From NCBI RefSeq assembly GCF_002095485.1, contig NZ_MLFS01000052.1:1-34357 (forward strand): a DNA stretch of 34,357 bases, in the 5' to 3' direction. Position 1 is the first letter of the stretch. The number at the start of each line of letters is the position of its first letter. The position numbers were made by a program, and so were the translations under genes. Of the stretch, positions 20,848-29,216 are shown in pieces. Source of the DNA: Pantoea wallisii (GTDB lineage Bacteria > Pseudomonadota > Gammaproteobacteria > Enterobacterales > Enterobacteriaceae). The notes under the pieces are model-generated. The model was given only the letters and a program-made list of their open reading frames with translations. It was not told the origin of the DNA and searched no databases.

Positions 20848-21519
20848 ATGCGTCTCTTACTGGTGGAAGATACGGTCGAGCTGGCGAACTGGCTGCAGAA
20901 AGCGCTCACGCAGAAAGGGTTTGCAGTGGACTGGGTAGCGGACGGCGTGGCGGCGGACCATGTCCTGCAGAGCGAGGACTACGCGCTGGTGGTGCTGGAT
21001 CGCTCTCTGCCTCGTCTGGATGGCCTGGCGGTTCTGGCGCGCATGCGTAAACGCGGTCAGCGCGTACCGGTGCTGCTGCTGACTGCGCAGAGTGCGCTGG
21101 AGCAGCGCGTGCAGGGGCTGAATGCAGGGGCCGATGACTATCTCACCAAACCGTTTGAGCTGGATGAGCTGGAAGCGCGGCTGCGTGCGCTGCTGCGCCG
21201 CAGTCACGGACAGGCGACGCAATCGCAGATGATTGGTCAGCTGGAGCGCGACGGTGAGGGCTATTTCCTGCTCAACCATAAGCCGCTGCAGCTGACACCG
21301 CGTGAGGCCAGCGTGCTGTCAACGCTGATGCAGCGTCCCGGCAGGCCGGTATCGCGTCAGCATCTGTATGAGCAGACGTTCACGCTGGCGGATGAAGCCA
21401 GCCCCGAAAGTATCGAACTCTACGTGCACCGGGTACGGAAAAAACTGGCGGGGAGCGATGTAGCGATAGTCACGCTACGCGGGCTGGGATACAGCCTGGA
21501 GTGCCAGCCGTGCGGCTGA
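20848..21519 (+). CDS. tctD: Response regulator TctD
   Basis: TctD is the transcriptional activator of the tct transporter genes, phosphorylated by TctE. The 223-residue protein has an N-terminal receiver domain with phospho-accepting Asp51 in VVLDRSLP and Lys101 in TKPF. An OmpR-type winged-helix DNA-binding domain follows (about 125-220), with LTPREASVLSTL, the recognition-helix stretch SPESIELYVHRVRKKL and the closing TLRGLGYSL. AGGATG precedes the start. It diverges from tctC and overlaps tctE by about ten bases. It is intact even though its kinase gene is not. Confidence 0.95.
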   Translation: MRLLLVEDTVELANWLQKALTQKGFAVDWVADGVAADHVLQSEDYALVVLDRSLPRLDGLAVLARMRKRGQRVPVLLLTAQSALEQRVQGLNAGADDYLTKPFELDELEARLRALLRRSHGQATQSQMIGQLERDGEGYFLLNHKPLQLTPREASVLSTLMQRPGRPVSRQHLYEQTFTLADEASPESIELYVHRVRKKLAGSDVAIVTLRGLGYSLECQPCG

Positions 21520-22884
21520 TTCGATCGCTGCGCGGTGAGCTGCTGGCGTGGCTGGGCGTCCCCCTTTTGCTGCTGTGGGGCTTATCGGTTTACACCCACT
21601 ATCAGAGCGCGCTGCAGGCGGCAAATCAGGCTTACGATCGGTCGCTTCTGGCGTCCGCGCGTACCGTGGCGGAGCGGCTGGTGGTACGCCAGCAGCATCT
21701 GGAGGTCGACGTGCCCTGGGTGGTGCTGGACAGCTTTGAACGTAACATGAACGATCAGCTCTTCTACCAGGTGATCTCGCCTGAGGGCAAAACGCTCTCC
21801 GGCTACCCGGATCTGCCGCTGCTGCCGCGCAATGCACCGCTTTCGGACGTCTATCCGGCACTGGTGCACTTCTACGATGCCCGCTATCGCAAACAGCCGA
21901 TTCGCGTAGCGGCGCTATGGCAGCCGGTGAGTGAAGCCGGCGTGGAGGGCATGGCGCTGGTGCTGGTGGCGGAAACGCTGAATTCACGTCACGCCTTTGC
22001 GGATAGCCTGCTGCGTACCGCGCTGATCAGCCAGAGTTTCCTGGTGCTGATGACGCTGCTGCTGGCAGGCTTACTGCTGCGCAAAGTGCTGCGTCCGCTG
22101 CGCCGTCTGTCGCGCATGATGTTTACGCCGCGCGCCGGGTGAGCTGACGCCGCTGCCCTCGCTGCTGCCGTGGTCCGAGCTGCAGCCGCTGATTACTGCC
22201 TTCAATCGCCACCTTGAGCGCCTGCGTGGCCTGCTGGCACGGCAGGAGCGTTTCAGCGCGGATGTCTCGCACCAGCTGCGTACGCCGCTCACGATCCTGA
22301 AAACGCAGGTGAGCGTGGCGCTCAACAGTGACGATCCGCAGCAGTGGCGCGAAAGTTTACAGGGCATGCGCCACACGCTGGATGACACGGTACTGCTGAC
22401 CGATCGGCTGCTGCAGCTGGCGCAAATCAAAGCGCGACACGGCGAAGATAAACCCTTCACCTGCGTCAATCTGAGCGCCATCGTGCAGCAGGCCTGTTTT
22501 AGCGGCTATCCGGCAGCGCGACACAAACTGATCGATCTGGGCTTCGAAGGTGAAGAGGCCGCCTGCGTGCAGGGCGATGCGCTGCTGCTGGCGGAGCTGT
22601 GCGCCAATCTGCTGGATAACGCCATCAAATATACTCCGGCGCACGGCACCATCACGGCACGCGTACAGGGCAACGTCCTGGAGATTGAGGACAGTGGGCC
22701 GGGCATCGCCACCGCGGAGCACCGGCGGGCGCTGCAGCCGTTTGCGCGGCTCGATCATACGCAGCAGCCGGGCGCCGGCATTGGGCTGGCGCTTGTCAAA
22801 GATATCAGTGCCTGGCACGGCGCGCAGCTGGCACTCGATCGCAGTCCGCAGCTCGGCGGGCTGCGCGTTACGCTTCGCTTCTGA
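21510..22884 (+). pseudogene. tctE: Sensor histidine kinase TctE, interrupted by a one-base frameshift
   Basis: The first frame encodes a membrane helix (about residues 8-27), a periplasmic sensor region and a second helix (LISQSFLVLMTLLLAGLLL), then stops at 22142 just after the HAMP-like start. The kinase part continues in another frame: phospho-accepting histidine in SADVSHQLRTPL, N box ELCANLLDNAIKYTP, and the nucleotide motifs DSGPGIA and GAGIGLAL. Removing one T from TTT at 22122-22124 restores LRRAPGELTPLP and a 457-residue kinase with His254. GTG at 21510, eight bases after GGAG, is the likely start and overlaps tctD. As written, no complete TctE is made. Confidence 0.88.
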
Positions 22885-22949
22885 GCCTTCCGCATCCTTT
22901 ACCACAACCTTAAACATGCCCGAATTTTAAGACAGGTCTCTACCGGTAT

Positions 22950-22963
22950 TCAGAATATTCCCT
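22950..22963. promoter_or_regulatory. Possible RcsAB box upstream of the adhesin gene
   Basis: TCAGAATATTCCCT agrees with the RcsAB box TAAGAATATTCCTA at 11 of 14 positions, including the AGAATATTCC core. It lies 60 bases before the start codon of the invasin-like gene, in a 138-base AT-rich gap. The core is a short palindrome and could arise by chance. Confidence 0.35.
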
Positions 22964-23022
22964 TTTACACTGGCAGCCTCTAAATAAATTCCTTTCATGT
23001 CTTTTTATATCAAAGGCTTAAG

Positions 23023-26019
23023 ATGGCTTCCAGAAAACAGGCACACACTTCCGGCTGGCGGCGTCCGCTGGCATATTTACACATTGCCGTGCAGACGGGC
23101 ATGGCAATAACACCCTTTTGGGCGATGACCGTTCAGGCTGCCATGCCGCAGCCGGATGACGGTGAATGGCAGCGTACCGCCGGGCATCTCACTACGCTGG
23201 CCCAGGTGGCACAGTCGCGTGATATTAATGGCTTTGCTGCAGAGCAGGCATCCGGGCTGGCAACTCAGCAGCTGCAGCAGTGGCTGCAAACCTTCGGCAC
23301 CGCGCGCGTCGAACTGGGCACGGATAATCACTTTAAACCGCATCTCGGGGCAGTTGATGTGCTGCTGCCGCTGAGCAAAAGCGAGCAGCATCTGTTCTTC
23401 ACACAGAATGGTTTGCGCAACGTTGATGGTCAGCTGACGGGCAATGCGGGCCTCGGTATGCGCCACTTCAGCGGCGACTGGATGCTGGGCTATAACGCCT
23501 TTTACGATCAAAATTTCAGCCGCGGACACAAACGCGTGGGAACCGGCCTGGAGGCGTGGCGTGATTACCTGAAGCTCTCCGGGAATGGTTATTATCGCCT
23601 CTCCGGCTGGCGTAATGCGGGTGATGTGGAGGATTACGATGCGCGTCCGGCCAATGGTTACGATCTGCGTGCTGAAGCCTGGCTACCGGCGTATCCGGCA
23701 CTTGGCGGCCGCCTGATGTATGAGAAGTATTACGGGGATGAAGTGGCGCTGTTCAGTAAAGATAAGCGGCAGAAGAACCCAAATGCGGTCACTGCCGGTC
23801 TGAGCTGGACGCCGGTGCCGCTGCTCTCAGTAAGCGCCGACCATAAAAAGGGTGGCAGTCAGAGTGAAACGCTGCTGGGCCTGCAGCTTAACTGGCATCC
23901 GGGGCAATCGCTGGCCTCACAGCTGGATCCGGCATCCGTAGGGCTGCAGCGCACGCTGGCAGGCAGCGGCATGGATCTGGTCGAGCGTAACAACGCCATT
24001 GTGCTGGAGTACCGCAAACAGGAGCTGATTACGCTTACGCTGCCGCAGACCATCGCCGGTACCAGCGGCAGCACGCAGGCGATCCGCTACCAGCTGGCAG
24101 CAAAATATGGCTTGTCGCACATTGTCTGGCGCGATGCAGCAATTATTGCTGCGGGCGGAAAGATCATTGATGACGGCAACGGCAGCTATCGCCTGGTCAT
24201 GCCGAAGTATGTCGCCGGTCTGCCCAACAGTTACGTGTTAAGCGCTGTAGCACATGACACGCACAACAACACCTCAAAAATCGCCACCACTACGGTCAGC
24301 GTGGCGCGTCCGGCAGTGAGCGCCCTGCGCAGCAGCACCGTTTCTGCGCTGAACACCCTGCCGGCGGATGGTAAATCCACCACGCAGATTACGGTTACGC
24401 TGGTTGATGAAGAGGGCGCACCGGTTACCGGGCTGGCAGCCGAACTGGCGGCCAGCGTGACGGAGCAGAGCATGCCTGATAGCGGCAGCGTGACCACAGC
24501 CGCTGTGCCACAGGGGGTGCAGCCTGCCCAGCCCGCCCGCCTGAGCGACATTACAGAAACGGGTAATGGTCATTACGTTATGACCTTAACGACCGGCAAC
24601 CGACCTGCGGTGGCGGTGGTCACACCAACGCTGGGTAACCTGGCGCTGCCGTCGGTCAGCATCAGCGAAACCAGCGATACGGCCAGCGCAGCCGTGCGCG
24701 ACGGTGATTTAACGTTGATCACCGATAGCGTGATCGCCAGCGGTAAAGATGCTGCGCGCGTTCGGGCTCGCGTTACCGATGGTAGCGGCAACCCGGTGGC
24801 AAATATGGCCGTACTCTTTACGCTGAGCGGTTCTGCCCGGGCCGCTGCAGGCAGCAGCCTGACCGGCGTGAGCGATAAAAATGGCTATGTCACGTTGCTG
24901 TTTACCGATACGGTAGCGGAGAAAGTTACCGTCACGGCAGCGACCGCGGCAGGTAGCGCGCAGGTGCAGGCGACCTTTGTTGCAGATAGCCAGGCGGACG
25001 CAGGCAAGTCAGCGCTGAGCGTATCGGCCCCGGCCATTCTGGCGGACGGCAGTGAGAGAGCGGTCGTGACGCTGGATCTGCGTGACAGTTACAATAATCC
25101 TATAACCGGTCAGGATGTTGCGTTCATCTCCTCACTGCAGGGCAGCAAGCTGGATACGATCAGGGAGAGAGGCAACGGCATTTACGAAGCTTCGCTCAGT
25201 GGCACCGTGCCTGGCACGACTACGCTCAGCGTGACCGTAGCAGGTAACCGCCTGGATGTGACTACCGCTCAGGTGGTGCTGAAACCGGCGCCGGTGGATC
25301 TTACGGTGAAGGTGGACAGTGCGCGTAAAAATATCGGCGAGCGCATTCAGCTGACCGTAAACGCCGTGCGTAAAACCACGCATCAGCCGGCGCCACAGAC
25401 AAAAATCACGCTGCAGGTGGTTGAGACGCTGAACCGCCAGAACCAGCCCGCCAGCAGTGGCAACCTGAAGCTGAACGGCGGCGAAGTGACGACCTATGAA
25501 GGCGTAACGGATGCCAGCGGTAATCTGGTGATTAACATCACCGATCCGGACGGCACCGGAGTAAAAAACACGCTGGAGCTGAGAGCAGAGAGCGGCGATA
25601 CCGCGCTTCAGGCGGTGACCTTTAATGTCAAAACCAGCCCGGATGTCGCAAGTGCCACGATGTGGGGCAACATGACTGAGACCGTGACGGTCGGGGGAAC
25701 GACGTTCCATCGTCCCTGGTTAAATAGCGAGAAACGGGGCGACGGTGTGCAAACGTATCACAATGAAGACTGGGGAAGTTACAACTTCCAGACGGCAAGT
25801 AAAATCTGTACTCTCCCAACCAAGGAAGAGTTAATAAAACTGTACAATGCTTATCCGAATAATAAGCTGCTGGATCAATTGGGCTGGCGAACCGATAACG
25901 TATACCGTACGTCTTCAGTTCAGGATAAAGAGCACAACTACGTGTATATGGATAAGGGTGTCGTCTCTTTCCGCAAAGGCGGAGATGGCTACCACTACGA
26001 TGTAATCTGTAAACAGTAA
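23023..26019 (+). CDS. Invasin/intimin-type inverse autotransporter adhesin
   Basis: This 998-residue protein is a type Ve (inverse autotransporter) surface adhesin. A long signal peptide (about 1-39) is followed by a short periplasmic stretch without a LysM domain. The translocating beta-barrel spans about 95-297, with RVELGTDNHFKPHLGAVDVLLPL, GYNAFYDQNFSRGHKRVGTGLEAWRDY and LSWTPVPLLSVSADHKKGG. A linker and first Ig-like segment follow to about 430. Invasin-D3/Big_1-type repeats then start near 430, 551, 656 and 756. The tip (about 880-998) is a lectin-like domain with ICTLPTKEELIKLY and VICKQ. AAGG lies six bases before ATG 23023. The tip-coding DNA is only about 44% GC, against roughly 60% in a sampled stretch of the repeats. 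The ligand is unknown. A strong terminator follows. Confidence 0.92.
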   Translation: MASRKQAHTSGWRRPLAYLHIAVQTGMAITPFWAMTVQAAMPQPDDGEWQRTAGHLTTLAQVAQSRDINGFAAEQASGLATQQLQQWLQTFGTARVELGTDNHFKPHLGAVDVLLPLSKSEQHLFFTQNGLRNVDGQLTGNAGLGMRHFSGDWMLGYNAFYDQNFSRGHKRVGTGLEAWRDYLKLSGNGYYRLSGWRNAGDVEDYDARPANGYDLRAEAWLPAYPALGGRLMYEKYYGDEVALFSKDKRQKNPNAVTAGLSWTPVPLLSVSADHKKGGSQSETLLGLQLNWHPGQSLASQLDPASVGLQRTLAGSGMDLVERNNAIVLEYRKQELITLTLPQTIAGTSGSTQAIRYQLAAKYGLSHIVWRDAAIIAAGGKIIDDGNGSYRLVMPKYVAGLPNSYVLSAVAHDTHNNTSKIATTTVSVARPAVSALRSSTVSALNTLPADGKSTTQITVTLVDEEGAPVTGLAAELAASVTEQSMPDSGSVTTAAVPQGVQPAQPARLSDITETGNGHYVMTLTTGNRPAVAVVTPTLGNLALPSVSISETSDTASAAVRDGDLTLITDSVIASGKDAARVRARVTDGSGNPVANMAVLFTLSGSARAAAGSSLTGVSDKNGYVTLLFTDTVAEKVTVTAATAAGSAQVQATFVADSQADAGKSALSVSAPAILADGSERAVVTLDLRDSYNNPITGQDVAFISSLQGSKLDTIRERGNGIYEASLSGTVPGTTTLSVTVAGNRLDVTTAQVVLKPAPVDLTVKVDSARKNIGERIQLTVNAVRKTTHQPAPQTKITLQVVETLNRQNQPASSGNLKLNGGEVTTYEGVTDASGNLVINITDPDGTGVKNTLELRAESGDTALQAVTFNVKTSPDVASATMWGNMTETVTVGGTTFHRPWLNSEKRGDGVQTYHNEDWGSYNFQTASKICTLPTKEELIKLYNAYPNNKLLDQLGWRTDNVYRTSSVQDKEHNYVYMDKGVVSFRKGGDGYHYDVICKQ

Positions 26020-26060
26020 CCCGGGCGCTTAAAGCTTCAGTGCTACATAGTTAATTTCAT

Positions 26061-26091
26061 AAAGCCCCTGGCCGATGCCAGGGGCTTTTTT
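26061..26091 (+). terminator. Strong, possibly bidirectional terminator after the adhesin gene
   Basis: A perfect ten-pair stem, AGCCCCTGGC (26063-26072) with GCCAGGGGCT (26077-26086), carries six Ts to 26091, with AAA before the stem. The convergent transporter gene ends at 26129, so it could stop both transcripts. Confidence 0.9.
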
Positions 26092-26128
26092 GCATGCTGA
26101 GAAGGGAGCGGTAAACGGTGCTACCTGA

Positions 26129-27043
26129 CTATTTTTTCGCCGGGCAGGGTGCGTCAGGCGTGGAACGCTGCCTTCGCACCAGCGGCGTTTTCAGGCGCTG
26201 CGCCAGGATCACGCCCACCAGCGTCATACCGCCACCAATCCAGTGATACGCCTGTAACTGCTCGTGCAGAAACAGCACGGCGATCGCTGCGGTAAACACC
26301 GGTACAAAGTTCATAAAGATGCTGGTGGTGCTGGCGCCTAAACGCTGCACGCCCAGAATCCACAGGAAGGGCGCAATAATGGATGCGAACAGTCCGGCAA
26401 ACAGCACCAGCGGCACGTTGGCGGCATTCAGCGTCACGTCCGGCGCATGCAAGAAGCCCGGCAGTAGCAGCAGCACGCCGAAGAGAATCTGCACATACAG
26501 GCTTTGCCAGGTTGGCAGCGCAATCGCCCAGCGTTTGGTCAGTACGCCATACAGCGCATAAGAGGTGGAGGCGGCCAGCATCATCAGTTCACCGTTGCCC
26601 AGGCGCTGATCCAGCAGCTGCGCCGGATTGCCCGCGCTCACCAGCCACACCAGGCCGGCAAAGGAGAGCACGCCGCCAATCAGGATGCCGCGCGTAGGGG
26701 CGAGACGCAGCACAAACAGACTCAGCAGGATGGTCAGTAGCGGAATGGTGGCGCCAAGAATCCCCATCATCACCGCCGATACGCTGTGCGCCGCATAGTA
26801 AGCCAGGCTCTGATAGAGCACCATGCCCAGCAGGCCGAGCACCAGCAGCCGCCACAGGTTGACTTTAATGGTGTGACGATGGCGCCACACGCCGGGCAGA
26901 CAAAAAGGCGTCAGCACCAGCAGGGCCAGCAGCCAGCGGTAAAAGGAGATCGCTGCAGGATCGATGCTGCCGGCAGACAGCTTGCTAACGATGGTGTTGA
27001 CTGACCAGATCAGAACGGCAATCAACGGAAACAATAAATTCAT
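26129..27043 (-). CDS. EamA/DMT-family inner-membrane exporter
   Basis: A 304-residue membrane protein with ten hydrophobic segments arranged as two EamA repeats of five helices each (about 1-145 and 150-290), the drug/metabolite transporter pattern. Recognisable family stretches are LIWSVNTIVSKL at the N-terminus, FYRWLLALLVL, and NFVPVFTAAIAVLFLHE in the second repeat. I chose ATG at 27043, seven bases after GGAG; a TTG at 27058 is an alternative. It diverges from an AraC-type regulator gene, a pairing typical of inducible exporters. The sequence does not show the substrate, and I do not recognise a named orthologue. Confidence 0.88.
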   Translation of the reverse strand: MNLLFPLIAVLIWSVNTIVSKLSAGSIDPAAISFYRWLLALLVLTPFCLPGVWRHRHTIKVNLWRLLVLGLLGMVLYQSLAYYAAHSVSAVMMGILGATIPLLTILLSLFVLRLAPTRGILIGGVLSFAGLVWLVSAGNPAQLLDQRLGNGELMMLAASTSYALYGVLTKRWAIALPTWQSLYVQILFGVLLLLPGFLHAPDVTLNAANVPLVLFAGLFASIIAPFLWILGVQRLGASTTSIFMNFVPVFTAAIAVLFLHEQLQAYHWIGGGMTLVGVILAQRLKTPLVRRQRSTPDAPCPAKK

Positions 27044-27080
27044 GATACGGCTCCGCAAAATAAACGCGGGTAGCTTACGT

Positions 27081-27140
27081 TTGACCGGTTTAAACCAGAT
27101 AGTTAAAATCGGACAAAATTCGTTAATGACCGGACAGAAT
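27081..27140 (+). promoter_or_regulatory. Promoter and candidate operators of the AraC-type gene
   Basis: TTGACC (27081-27086) and TAAAAT (27104-27109), each five of six to consensus with a 17-base spacer, form a strong sigma-70 promoter. The palindrome GGTTTAAACC (27087-27096) lies in the spacer. CGGACAAAAT (27110-27119) and CGGACAGAAT (27131-27140) form a direct repeat with a 21-base period, two helical turns, as AraC-family proteins bind. The second copy overlaps the start codon, suggesting autorepression; that is inference. Confidence 0.6.
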
Positions 27141-27917
27141 GAGTCTGCAAATAGAGTATCAGCCCCCGGTGGACGCTTCGCAGCTGCGCTACTTTATGCG
27201 CTACGAGCAAACCAATGCGAAAACCGAATACCTGCCGCATCAGCATGAGTGGGGCCAGGCGATCTTTGTCTCCGGCCATGTGCTGGAGATGGAAGTGGAG
27301 GGCGAACGGCTGCTGACGCCTGCAGGCATGCCGATCTGGATTCCGCCCGGCCAGCGCCACAGCAGTTACAACCACTGCCTGGCACAGTTTCGTACCTTCA
27401 ATCTTGCCGCCGATCTCTGTAGCGGCATGCCGCAAAAGGCCTGCCTGCTGACCGTAGACGCCATCGCGCACGCCATCATGGATGAGTTTACCCGGCGGGG
27501 GCTGGAGCAGCCGCACAGCGACGCCGACTGGCGGCTCTGCGACGTTTTAATCGATCGCCTGCGCCTCGCGCCGGTGCACACCAGCTACTTACCGCTGTCC
27601 GATGACAAATTCCTTGCGCCAATACTGCGCGCGCTGGAGGAGAACCCGGCGATAACACCACGCTGGCACAGTGGGCGAAGCGCGTGTTCACCACTGAACG
27701 TACGCTGGCGCGGCGCTGTCAGCAGCAGCTGAAGATGTCCTTCAGCGAGTGGCGGCAGCGCTTACGCTTTTTGCGCGCCATCACGCTGCTGGAGCAGGGC
27801 TGTAGCGTGCAGGGCATCGCCCACGAACTCGGTTACAGCTCCGCCTCGGCGCTTATTGTGATGTTTCAGCAGCAGGCCGGCACCACGCCGGATCGCTATC
27901 GTAGCCGGTTAGGCTAA
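27139..27917 (+). pseudogene. AraC-family transcriptional regulator, interrupted by a one-base frameshift
   Basis: The N-terminal half is a cupin-type sensor (LPHQHEWGQ, GMPIWIPPGQRH), as in the NimR-like group of AraC regulators. The frame then changes near 27645-27650. Restoring one G in CCCGGC reads GDNTTLAQWAKRVFTTERTLARR and continues through both helix-turn-helix motifs (SFSEWRQRLRFLRAI and VQGIAHELGYSSASALIVMF) to 27917, giving 259 residues. As written, the first frame runs to about 197 residues and ends in unrelated sequence without a DNA-binding domain. It diverges from the EamA exporter and probably controls it. The ribosome binding site is weak. Confidence 0.85.
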
Positions 27918-27974
27918 TTCCCGGCTTTATGCCATCATATGCCCCGTTTATTTCAAGCAGACAGGACCGCCGCC

Positions 27975-29105
27975 GTGAAAATTCTCGTCGATGAAAATAT
28001 GCCGTACGCTCGTGAACTGTTTAGCCGCACCGGTGATGTGGTCGCCGTGCCGGGTCGCCCGCTGCCGGAAGCGGAACTACAGGATGCCAGCGGCCTGATG
28101 GTGCGCTCGGTGACTAAGGTCAACGCGGCGCTGCTGGCGGGTACGCCAGTGAAGTTTGTCGGTACCGCGACGGCCGGAACTGACCACATTGATGACGCCT
28201 CGCTGGCGGCGGCCGGTATCGGCTTCTCGGCGGCGCCCGGCTGCAACGCTATTGCGGTGGTGGAGTACGTTTTCTCTGCGCTGCTGCTGCTGGCCGAACG
28301 TGACGGCTTTGCCCTGCGCGATCGCACCGTGGGCATCGTCGGCGTCGGCAATGTCGGCAGCCGTCTGCAACAGCGCCTGGAAGCCTGGGGCGTTAAAACT
28401 CTGCTGTGCGATCCGCCGCGCGCCGATCGCGGTGACGCCGGCGATTTCCGGCCGCTGGAGGAGCTGGTCGCGCAGGCGGATATCCTCACTTTCCACACGC
28501 CGCTGTTTAAAGACGGACCGTACAAAAGCTGGCACCTGGCCGATACCGCGCTGCTGCTGGCGCTGAAGCCGGGTTCCATCCTGATTAACGCCTGCCGCGG
28601 CCCGGTGGTGGATAACGCGGCGCTGCTGGAGATCCTCAAGCTGCGCCGCGATCTCAGCGTGGTGCTGGATGTGTGGGAGCCGGAGCCCGAGCTCAACCTC
28701 GATCTGCTGGACAGAGTTGATATCGCCACCGCACACATTGCCGGCTATACGCTGGAGGGCAAGGCGCGCGGCACAACGCAGGTATTCGAAGCCTGGTGCG
28801 ACTTCATCAGTCAGCCACAGTCGGTCACGCTGGAGAGCCTGCTGCCGGCGCCGGAGTTTGGCACCCTTACGCTGCACGGCAAGCTGGATCAACCTACGCT
28901 GAAACGGCTGGTGCATCTGGTGTATGATGTGCGCCGCGATGACGCGCCGCTGCGTAAAGTGGCCGCGCAGCCGGGCGAGTTTGATCGCCTGCGTAAGCAG
29001 TATGAAGAGCGCCGTGAATGGTCATCGCTGCGCGTGCAGTGCGATGATGCTGAGACGGCAGCGATGCTGGAGAAACTCGGCTTCCGCGCCACGCTGCAAC
29101 AGTAG
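27975..29105 (+). CDS. pdxB: Erythronate-4-phosphate dehydrogenase PdxB
   Basis: PdxB oxidises 4-phosphoerythronate in the DXP-dependent route to pyridoxal 5-phosphate. The 376-residue protein (E. coli 378) belongs to the D-2-hydroxyacid dehydrogenases. It shows the NAD-binding GVGNVG (residues 123-128), catalytic Arg208 (NACRG), Glu237 and His254 (HIAGYTLEG), and the PdxB-specific C-terminal dimerisation domain with [17 protein letters not shown] chose GTG at 27975, eight bases after AGGA, because [13 protein letters not shown] is the conserved N-terminus; an open frame from 27939 is longer but unconserved. A terminator lies downstream. Confidence 0.97.
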   Translation: MKILVDENMPYARELFSRTGDVVAVPGRPLPEAELQDASGLMVRSVTKVNAALLAGTPVKFVGTATAGTDHIDDASLAAAGIGFSAAPGCNAIAVVEYVFSALLLLAERDGFALRDRTVGIVGVGNVGSRLQQRLEAWGVKTLLCDPPRADRGDAGDFRPLEELVAQADILTFHTPLFKDGPYKSWHLADTALLLALKPGSILINACRGPVVDNAALLEILKLRRDLSVVLDVWEPEPELNLDLLDRVDIATAHIAGYTLEGKARGTTQVFEAWCDFISQPQSVTLESLLPAPEFGTLTLHGKLDQPTLKRLVHLVYDVRRDDAPLRKVAAQPGEFDRLRKQYEERREWSSLRVQCDDAETAAMLEKLGFRATLQQ

Positions 29106-29164
29106 CGTCAACCCCCGGTAATGATTCATGCATCAGCATGACGGGGATTTATCTTAATTCTCAG

Positions 29165-29191
29165 GAGGCGAGATCACCGCCTCTCTTTTTT
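29165..29191 (+). terminator. Terminator between pdxB and usg
   Basis: A six-pair stem, GAGGCG (29165-29170) with CGCCTC (29178-29183), is followed by TCTTTTTT. It separates pdxB from the usg-truA-dedA unit. Confidence 0.7.
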
Positions 29192-29216
29192 ATGCCATTG
29201 TCTGGAGTAAACCAAC

